11,103 nt of DNA from an uncultured Eubacterium sp. (GTDB lineage: Bacteria; Bacillota_A; Clostridia; Lachnospirales; Lachnospiraceae), in assembly GCA_947653505.1 (NCBI GenBank), contig CANTHI010000069.1, positions 1-11,103 on the forward strand, written 5' to 3'. A program made the translations under genes and the position numbers. The first letter of the stretch is position 1; each line of letters begins with the position of its first letter. Shown piece after piece: positions 5,767 through 11,103 of this stretch. The notes below the pieces were generated by a model. The model had not been told where the DNA came from, did not search any database, and worked only from the letters and a program-made list of their open reading frames with translations.

Positions 5767-7524
5767 TTACATCCTCATTTCCGCAAGCTTTTGTACAGTA
5801 CGTGCTATTTCTGCCGTCGTCTCCTTCTCGAGAATCTCAACCGGCTCATAGTACCCTCTGGTCAGATTGTCTACATACGCGTCCACGCTGGAAGAAAAAA
5901 CAGACTCCAGCTGCAGGACGATATTGCGTGCGATCTCATTGTCATTGACGCCGATATCAAACGTAGAATAACGGGTAACGGTACGCGACTTGGAAGTATA
6001 ATACGTCTTACCAAATAAATCACCGATATGCTCAATAATTCCTTCCGGCGGCCTTGTTACCCTCTCAACCTCCTTACACTTATAAGCGATCCGATCCTGC
6101 TTCATCTTCATATCACCGATACCGGTCAGCTGGATATGTAAGTCCGGAATCTGCTCCGTACTGAGCACCGCCTCGTCCGTACATACCTTCTGCACGACTG
6201 CCGAAACCGCCCGGCTGACCTCTTCGGAAATCTGCTCTCCGGAAATAACCGAAGCGTTCTTTTCTACCTCCGCTTTAGCCTTTGCCACGATCTCAATGGC
6301 TTTTACATTGACCGCGGCCCGGATCTGCTCTACCATCCAGCCTTTGCGGTCCATCAGCTCTTTCCTGCTCTGCTCAATCCCCTGGCATACCTTCGTAATC
6401 TGGCTGCTTACTTCATTCAGATTCCGGATCAGGTTGTCAAGCATCTCATTCATCCGGCCGCGCGGCGTATTTTTCTTGATCTGTGCAGCTTCATTTTTGG
6501 TAATATCCGTCAGCTTTTCCAGCAGCAGACCCATATTGCTCTGTTCAAACATCTGCTCATTGCCGCTTTTTAGCGCTTCTGTGGCTAACAGCGCGGAAAC
6601 CGTCAGAATATCCGCGTATTTCAGTACGTCCTCCATCCCCTGTTCCCGCAGGGTGTCCAGCATATACTGCTCCTGGTCTGCCCTGTCTCTGTCCGATTTT
6701 GGAATCAGGATATTGATCTCATTGCCATCCTCGTCCACATCATAGTCATAGGTATCCGACTGGGTCAGCAGCAGCAGGATCGGCTTTTCCATCGCATGGA
6801 GCTGGCGGATTTCATCAAATTCCTGCCTTGTCCCGGCAGCATCCGAATTACACGCAAAGATGACAAGATCCGAGTTTTTGACATAATCTTTTGCCAGATC
6901 TTCATTTTCCTGCGTCACACTGCCGATGCCCGGCGTATCAAACCAGCACATGCCGCCGATATCCACCCACTGGATTGTGCTTGTCGCTTCGCTCTTATTG
7001 ACATAAAACTCTTCCCCGTTGCACTCCTTTTCTTCATCCAGAGTGCTGAGTTTCTCCTGTTCATACATCTTCCCGCGGTCATACACATGAACCGACAGAT
7101 CCTCCAGCTGGTCGTAGGAGCTTGCAATCCCCGCTTTGCGCAGCGGCTGTCCCATAATAAAATTCCCGATATAGCTCTTGCCCGCCTTCACCTTGCCAAA
7201 CACGGATACGGTAAAGTGGCGTTCAAAATCCTCGATAAATTTCATGCCGTTCACCGCCTGCATAAGTTTGTCATTGGACTCCTGGATGGAATCTGACAGG
7301 CTCTGCGACGTCTGGTTAAAAATGGCCTGCATGCTTTCATCCCCGCTTTTTGCGATCCGCGCTTTCAGATTCTGTATAACATCCGTCTCCTTTTTTCCAA
7401 ACTGGTCAAGCACCCGGGAGACTTCCTGTTCGCGCCCGGACAATTCATTCTGCATCGTCTCGAACTGGTTCTTTTCCGCTATCATTGTATCCACAAAGCT
7501 ATTCATACTGTCCATCATTCCCAT
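5767..7524 (-). CDS. dynamin-like GTPase (585 aa)
   Basis: Residues 1-95 are helical and charged (probably coiled coil). The GTPase domain follows, with the P-loop GKVKAGKS at 110-117, switch-I threonines near 181-183, DTPG at 196-199, TQSD at 254-257 in the G4 position and VSALL near 309-313 as G5. Residues 340-450 are a long helical stalk-like region. Residues 495-525 (with HIGDLFGKTYYTSK) interrupt the helices and could be a membrane- or paddle-like insertion, followed by a helical C-terminus. The layout fits bacterial dynamin-like proteins, which bind and remodel membranes on GTP hydrolysis. A frame opens with TTG at 7554, but the ATG at 7524 is chosen: it lies 1 nt after the stop of the small gene and has GGAGG 9 nt upstream. 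The stop codon abuts the SPASM start, so its translation is probably coupled to both neighbours. Confidence 0.9.
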   Translation of the reverse strand: MGMMDSMNSFVDTMIAEKNQFETMQNELSGREQEVSRVLDQFGKKETDVIQNLKARIAKSGDESMQAIFNQTSQSLSDSIQESNDKLMQAVNGMKFIEDFERHFTVSVFGKVKAGKSYIGNFIMGQPLRKAGIASSYDQLEDLSVHVYDRGKMYEQEKLSTLDEEKECNGEEFYVNKSEATSTIQWVDIGGMCWFDTPGIGSVTQENEDLAKDYVKNSDLVIFACNSDAAGTRQEFDEIRQLHAMEKPILLLLTQSDTYDYDVDEDGNEINILIPKSDRDRADQEQYMLDTLREQGMEDVLKYADILTVSALLATEALKSGNEQMFEQSNMGLLLEKLTDITKNEAAQIKKNTPRGRMNEMLDNLIRNLNEVSSQITKVCQGIEQSRKELMDRKGWMVEQIRAAVNVKAIEIVAKAKAEVEKNASVISGEQISEEVSRAVSAVVQKVCTDEAVLSTEQIPDLHIQLTGIGDMKMKQDRIAYKCKEVERVTRPPEGIIEHIGDLFGKTYYTSKSRTVTRYSTFDIGVNDNEIARNIVLQLESVFSSSVDAYVDNLTRGYYEPVEILEKETTAEIARTVQKLAEMRM

Positions 7525-7525
7525 A

Positions 7526-7936
7526 TCAGTCGTCCTCCGCAAGTATACTGTCAATCTTACTTATCACACGGTCGATCTCCTGGATCTCCGATTCCACTGG
7601 TTTATTTTTCATGGCAATCTCCCTGTCTTCCTCACTTTGTATTTTCGCATCGCCGTCTTTTTCTACCTCCGGAACGGATACTACGGTTCCTTCCTGCTGT
7701 ATTAATGCATCTGACTTTAGATGTTCGTTGACTTTCTGCGTTTTATATGTATTGATTTCGTATTTTTTGTCTTCAATTTCCTTGTTTTTTGCTTCGATTC
7801 TGCGTCTTCTTTTTTCGGCTGCATTCGAATAATTAGAATAATCATCCCAATCATAGTAGGCATGGTCACTATATGGATCAGACGTTGCTATGCCCACCAC
7901 AGCACCGCCACCAACTACTGCAAATATTACTGCCAT
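7526..7936 (-). CDS. small protein with hydrophobic N-terminus and aromatic/Asp/Asn stretch
   Basis: A 136-aa protein of no family I recognise. The ATG at 7936 is chosen over the upstream GTG at 7978 because GGGAGG lies 7 nt before it. Residues 1-17 (MAVIFAVVGGGAVVGIA) are hydrophobic and glycine-rich, either a short membrane helix or a leader-like segment. Residues 20-38 are dense in Tyr, Trp, Asp, Asn and Ser, with five aromatic-x-Asp/Asn triads: Y22-S-D24, Y27-Y-D29, W30-D-D32, Y33-S-N35 and Y36-S-N38. RRRR at 43-46 and a charged, probably coiled-coil tail follow. It sits between two GTPase genes and is separated from the next by 1 nt. A 116-nt gap precedes it, in which I saw only a weak dyad (TTCAG/CTGAA at 7988-7999) and no clear promoter. 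Possible roles are a GTPase partner or membrane anchor, or a substrate of the radical SAM enzymes; both are inferences. Confidence 0.75.
   Translation of the reverse strand: MAVIFAVVGGGAVVGIATSDPYSDHAYYDWDDYSNYSNAAEKRRRRIEAKNKEIEDKKYEINTYKTQKVNEHLKSDALIQQEGTVVSVPEVEKDGDAKIQSEEDREIAMKNKPVESEIQEIDRVISKIDSILAEDD
7534..7538 (-). promoter_or_regulatory. ribosome binding site deciding the start at 7524
   Basis: GGAGG on the minus strand lies 9 nt before the ATG at 7524 and overlaps the last codons of the preceding small gene. It favours the ATG over the upstream TTG at 7554. Confidence 0.75.
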
Positions 7937-8052
7937 TACATTTCCTCCCTCGTAAATATATAAACTCTTTTCCTGCACTCCTGTATCTTCAGGTCTGAAA
8001 GAAAATAAACATCTGTTCAGTCCCCCTCTATCCTTCCTGCCACTTCTGGTCC

Positions 8053-8955
8053 TTACAAATCTCTTAACTCCTGCTGCAGCCCTTCCAGCAGGCCTCTTTC
8101 AGATGAAAAATACTCAAACACCGACCTCCATACACTCTTCCTCGTACGGAAACGGTCCTGCACACGGCCGGCGGTCTTCTTTTTCTCGTCCTGCTTTATT
8201 CCTAATGTCTGCGAAAGGATCCCTTTTATCTCACCCGCCAGCTGCTGCAGCTCTTCCCTGTCCATCCTCTGTTTGCGCCGTTCGTAATCCGCGGCATAGT
8301 CTTCCAGATAGTCTCGCAGCTGTATCATACCGCTGCTTTCCTTTAGTACCTCTGCCCCTTTGACAGCGCCGCTTAAATATTTTTTTGTGGATACGTCAAA
8401 AAACGGAATTTCCGTTCCGACAATCCCAAACACCATATTTTTGACGTCCGCGATGATGTCCTCATAATCCGCGTCTTTCTCCCTCGTATCTTTCCAGGTA
8501 CAGACAAAAATCAGCCTTTGTCTGCGCATATCCGTGTCTTTCATACCTGCGCAGATTTTCTCCAGCCACTCTGCCTCGCTCCGGTTTAACGGGCCTGTCT
8601 TAATATTGTGAACCATCATAATAATGTCTGCTTCCATCATCGTACGGAACGCCAGCTCGTCATCCTCACTCCTTACATCGATCCCCGGCGTGTCGATAAA
8701 CGAGATATTTTTGTAATGAAACAAGTCCGCACTCGTCGTCGTACGTGCCGCTCCGGTCGGAAAATGCTCCTTCGTTATGCTGTCTGTGAATATATTAAAC
8801 AGGCTGCTCTTTCCGGAACTGACCATCCCCGTATTTACGACCCGTACCGTCTGTTCTCCTGTATTTCTTTTTCTGATCGCCTGATACCTTTGCACATACT
8901 GATTGCCGCAGTGTTTTTGGATTACCGCTAATTCATCCTTTGTGAATCCAGCCAT
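8053..8955 (-). CDS. dynamin/Era-like small GTPase (300 aa)
   Basis: The P-loop is GMVSSGKS at 43-50, followed by SLFN. Switch-I threonines lie in ARTTTSA (70-76). DTPG is at 88-91, followed by IDVRSEDDE. TWKD at 153-156 occupies the G4 position and STKK at 189-192 the G5 position. The C-terminal 100 residues are strongly charged and helical, too short for a full dynamin stalk, so it may act with the larger GTPases of the operon. The frame begins at 8982, but the ATG at 8955 is preferred because AGGAGG lies 9 nt before it; the upstream ATG has no such site. It starts 35 nt after the stop of the first GTPase. A role as a regulatory or partner GTPase is inferred from pairing with other GTPase genes, as in bacterial systems such as IniA/IniC or LeoABC; homology to those is not shown here. 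Confidence 0.88.
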   Translation of the reverse strand: MAGFTKDELAVIQKHCGNQYVQRYQAIRKRNTGEQTVRVVNTGMVSSGKSSLFNIFTDSITKEHFPTGAARTTTSADLFHYKNISFIDTPGIDVRSEDDELAFRTMMEADIIMMVHNIKTGPLNRSEAEWLEKICAGMKDTDMRRQRLIFVCTWKDTREKDADYEDIIADVKNMVFGIVGTEIPFFDVSTKKYLSGAVKGAEVLKESSGMIQLRDYLEDYAADYERRKQRMDREELQQLAGEIKGILSQTLGIKQDEKKKTAGRVQDRFRTRKSVWRSVFEYFSSERGLLEGLQQELRDL

Positions 8956-8964
8956 ATGGCAGAT

Positions 8965-8970
8965 CCTCCT
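8965..8970 (-). promoter_or_regulatory. ribosome binding site deciding the start at 8955
   Basis: AGGAGG on the minus strand lies 9 nt before the ATG at 8955 and downstream of the alternative ATG at 8982. It makes the shorter 300-aa product much more likely. Confidence 0.8.
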
Positions 8971-8990
8971 TTCTTTTTTCATACCTGATT

Positions 8991-10583
8991 TTACAATTCA
9001 TTTTCTATTTTCATCAGACGTTTGCGCAGCATATGCAGCTCTTCCCTCTGACGCTGTCCTTCTTCCTGCTTCTGCTTATTTTCCGCATCCAGTTCCTGGA
9101 TCTGCGCAAGCAGCTGATGGTACATCTCATTCAGCCCTCCGGTCACAGCCGTATTCAGCGTCCGGTACAGCTCGTCCAGATCACTGGACGCATACTGCCT
9201 TGCCTCCTGTTTCTTGCGGATCCGCTCCTGAACCTGATACCGGATTCTTTCATTTTCCAGCTCCGCCTCCTGCTGCAGACGGGCATACTTTTCCTCTTCC
9301 CGTCTCTTGCGGGATTTAAACATCTCAAAAATAAAAAAGCTTTTTTGTTCAGGCTCCGTGTCAAACGAACTGTCCGGTATTTCATAATCCTCCATGTCAT
9401 CGTCCCCACCTCCCGGCATCCCTCTGGTCCGCATACTGGAAGCGTCAAAGTCCAGATACGGAACCAGTTCCACATCCAGCCACTCCGACGGGAAATTACG
9501 TCTGGCAAACGCTTTCAGCTCACTGGCCTTTGATTCAAAAAGATCCTGCACTTCCATAAAAGCCATATCTGCCACGGATTCAAATACTTCCGGATCCCCG
9601 CCCGCATACGAATTGGACAGTTCCTCCAGATGGCTGTATACCGCCTGCCGGGTCATAATCCGCAGCTCCTGCATGATATTATTACGCCTGCTGGCCAGCG
9701 TCTGCATACGCATGCTAAAATCCTCCGTCATGTTCCCGTTCATATTTTGCATAATCAGCTGCTCTGCCTCATTCATACACTGATGCAGGTTTGATGCCGG
9801 CTGTTTAAACAATGCCGTTACCGATTCTTCATTCTGTAAAATCTGCGTAATCCGCTTATCCAGAAATGCCACATTGCTAAACTCATAAAGTTTTAGATTG
9901 TTTTTCTGTATCCCGTTCAGTGCTTTTTTGGCATTGAGTATGACTACCTCATACCGGTCCGCGATATTGCGGTCTCCGCTTACTTTGATCAGATTCTGGA
10001 TGACCTTATACTGGATCACTTTCAGCTCCTGCCCGTGTTCCTCTTTCGCCTTCTTTTTCTGCTCCTGTGTCCATTCCGGGCTGACCGTACCGCCTCTGTC
10101 ATTTAACACAATGATAAACGGAATCCCTTTACGGATCAGCTCCGCCAGACGTCTGTAATTATCCCTGTCTTCAAAAATACCTTTTGTACTGATGACAAAC
10201 AGGATCATATGACACTTGTTCAGAAACTGTTCCGTCACACGCTCATGCTCAATCGGCGCATCCACGCCAGGCGAATCTACGAGCGTATAGTCTCCCCTGT
10301 CATACTCTGAAATCCGGTCTGTCATCGGCCTGTCCGCCACCGGCGCTACTTCTTCCCCGCAAAGCGTATTGATCAATGTACTTTTTCCACTGTTATAGAT
10401 TCCATACACCATAACCTTTGGCTTTTCCACATCTAAAAGCCCCAGTACATTTTCCTGGATCTCTTCCTCAAAGCCGCAGTCACAATCCGGAAACTCACAG
10501 GCTGTAAACTGCAAAAAATCTTCCGCGACTTCCCTGAACTGTTCTGCAAAATCCTTCTTTTTGTTGTTGCAATTACTTTTCAT
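8991..10583 (-). CDS. dynamin-like GTPase with C-terminal coiled coil (530 aa)
   Basis: First gene of the operon. Residues 1-50 are an acidic helical leader with a Cys cluster (Cys29, Cys34, Cys36). The P-loop is GIYNSGKS at 61-68, the likely switch-I threonine is Thr88, DSPG is at 103-106, and ILNAKK at 215-220 is in the G5 position. The G4 position reads LNDRGG at 160-165, which lacks the usual Lys and Asp of NKxD, so nucleotide specificity may be altered. Residues 260-380 are a helical middle region. A flexible acidic linker (391-411, with GGGDDDMEDYE) and an aromatic-basic patch (FFIFEMFKSRKRR, 416-428) come next and could touch membrane. The remaining about 100 residues are Gln/Glu/Arg-rich coiled coil. 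The ATG at 10583 has an AAAGGA run about 11 nt upstream. Expression probably starts from the palindrome-bearing promoter region near 10640-10672. Confidence 0.9.
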   Translation of the reverse strand: MKSNCNNKKKDFAEQFREVAEDFLQFTACEFPDCDCGFEEEIQENVLGLLDVEKPKVMVYGIYNSGKSTLINTLCGEEVAPVADRPMTDRISEYDRGDYTLVDSPGVDAPIEHERVTEQFLNKCHMILFVISTKGIFEDRDNYRRLAELIRKGIPFIIVLNDRGGTVSPEWTQEQKKKAKEEHGQELKVIQYKVIQNLIKVSGDRNIADRYEVVILNAKKALNGIQKNNLKLYEFSNVAFLDKRITQILQNEESVTALFKQPASNLHQCMNEAEQLIMQNMNGNMTEDFSMRMQTLASRRNNIMQELRIMTRQAVYSHLEELSNSYAGGDPEVFESVADMAFMEVQDLFESKASELKAFARRNFPSEWLDVELVPYLDFDASSMRTRGMPGGGDDDMEDYEIPDSSFDTEPEQKSFFIFEMFKSRKRREEEKYARLQQEAELENERIRYQVQERIRKKQEARQYASSDLDELYRTLNTAVTGGLNEMYHQLLAQIQELDAENKQKQEEGQRQREELHMLRKRLMKIENEL

Positions 10584-10639
10584 TCTGACTTCTTTCCTTT
10601 ATCTGATTTTTCCGGCATCAACAAATCATGCACGCTTTT

Positions 10640-10672
10640 AGTATACTACTTTGCATGGACAAATAATGTCCA
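10640..10672 (-). promoter_or_regulatory. probable operon promoter region with a palindromic operator
   Basis: On the minus strand TATACT at 10645-10640 is a good -10-like box, about 57 nt before the first ATG. Directly upstream lies the perfect inverted repeat TGGACAAATAATGTCCA (10656-10672; 6-bp arms, 5-nt spacer), covering roughly the -20 to -37 region. No good -35 box stands at 16-18 nt (TGGACA itself is 21 nt away). This suggests either an activator-dependent promoter or a repressor site overlapping the polymerase contact. No regulator gene is visible in the window. Confidence 0.45.
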
Positions 10673-10695
10673 GCTGAAAAAAATATGACATTTTT

Positions 10696-10797
10696 TTACA
10701 ATCTGGTTCCGCGTATTATCCTGGTCCTGATCCCAATCGCATCTGCGATACTCACCTGCCTAAGCGTTGCTTTCGCTGTCATCTTTCCTTCTGTCAT
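10696..10797 (-). CDS. possible 33-aa small ORF upstream of the operon
   Basis: ATG at 10797 to TAA at 10696 encodes a basic peptide beginning MTEGKMTAKATLRQVSIADA. Its ATG overlaps the stop of the open frame to its right as ATGA. No good ribosome site precedes the first ATG; AAGGAAAG lies immediately before an internal ATG. It matches nothing I recognise. It may be a small gene, the tail of a degenerate gene, or chance. Confidence 0.15.
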   Translation of the reverse strand: MTEGKMTAKATLRQVSIADAIGIRTRIIRGTRL

Positions 10798-11102
10798 TTG
10801 TTCTGACTTTTCATACCAGTGCTGTATGATGTTTGTACTCTGCCGGTATCTATTATATCAGTCAGATCACGGGATTTCCATAAAAATATTATAAAAGGAT
10901 CACTCTGGAATGCGGGACATTCTAAGTATTTTGGACGGTCGCGACATAATTTAAGCAGAGTCACATTCTGGCTATCCGGACGCCGGGAGAGGGCAGTGGC
11001 CCAGCTGGTTTTCTCAAGCGTTACTTCTGATAACCGGATTGCCTTCGTAATAATATTGCATGATGTTTCGTTACAACGTATGTAAAGCTTATGAAAACCA
11101 GC
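10794..11102 (-). CDS. open frame running off the right edge, unrecognised
   Basis: The minus-strand frame is open from the window edge to TGA at 10796-10794, about 102 codons, containing VTLEKTSWATALSRRPDSQN. I do not recognise it. The opposite strand is also open over much of the same stretch, and a long inverted repeat lies inside it, so real coding is doubtful. It may be a remnant of a mobile element or a chance frame. Confidence 0.18.
   Translation of the reverse strand, partial: AGFHKLYIRCNETSCNIITKAIRLSEVTLEKTSWATALSRRPDSQNVTLLKLCRDRPKYLECPAFQSDPFIIFLWKSRDLTDIIDTGRVQTSYSTGMKSQNK
11004..11102. repeat. 21-bp imperfect inverted repeat around a 57-bp core
   Basis: The arms at 11004-11024 and 11082-11102 match in 18 of 21 positions when one is reverse-complemented; the outer ten bases (GCTGGTTTTC/GAAAACCAGC) are perfect. 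The core is 57 bp and has no recognised gene. The structure could be a miniature inverted-repeat element, an end of an insertion sequence cut by the window edge, or a recombination site. No flanking target duplication can be checked because the right arm reaches the last base but one. Confidence 0.5.
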
Positions 11103-11103
11103 C

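Noticed and set aside
7525..7554. TTG start giving a 595-aa version of the third GTPase
   Set aside because: The TTG lies inside the preceding gene, whereas the ATG at 7524 has GGAGG at 9 nt and sits 1 nt after that gene's stop.
10685..11085. Two plus-strand frames upstream of the operon (69 and 88 codons), one hydrophobic
   Set aside because: No ribosome site, no recognisable motif and overlap with an open minus-strand frame; not supportable as genes.

Overview
The window is an 11.1 kb segment of what looks like a Clostridia genome (Lachnospiraceae-like). This is an inference from moderate GC in the genes, strong AGGAGG-type ribosome sites, some GTG starts and the protein style; no marker gene fixes the taxon. 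All eight confident genes lie on the minus strand, read from about 10583 down to 505, and look like one operon. The junctions are tight: a 1-nt gap, a direct TAA/ATG abutment, an ATGA overlap and a 12-nt gap, with longer gaps of 35 and 116 nt near the start.

In transcription order the operon encodes: (1) a 530-aa dynamin-like GTPase with a C-terminal coiled coil; (2) a 300-aa GTPase; (3) a 136-aa small protein with a glycine-rich hydrophobic N-terminus followed by an aromatic/Asp/Asn-rich stretch and a charged helical tail; (4) a 585-aa dynamin-like GTPase; (5) a 377-aa radical SAM/SPASM protein; (6) a B12-binding-type radical SAM protein of about 566 aa; (7) a 293-aa protein with a roughly 100-residue Gly/Ala-rich hydrophobic core; (8) a 465-aa protein with several hydrophobic segments and a striking TPKNHH...SLAHSPDIIG motif. 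No gene is a familiar housekeeping gene.

The combination suggests a membrane-acting machine: three GTPases of the dynamin/Era-like P-loop class and two probable membrane partners. Two iron-sulfur radical enzymes may modify a protein or peptide component. The small protein (3) is my best guess for a substrate. Function (phage defence, membrane stress or repair, or something else) cannot be decided from sequence alone.

The most unusual DNA structure is at the junction of genes 5 and 6. A tandem array of about six 28-bp units covers the end of one radical SAM gene and the start of the other. Each unit carries a Shine-Dalgarno-like purine run about nine bases before a GTG (once ATG), so the translation start site itself has been multiplied. 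A perfect 13-bp hairpin lies just ahead of the array.

The flanks are different. Bases 1-504 are visibly AT-rich and hold at most a small, possibly frameshifted gene. Bases 10584-11103 hold a probable promoter with a perfect palindrome, two weak unrecognised reading frames and, at the right edge, a long inverted repeat that may be the trace of a mobile element.
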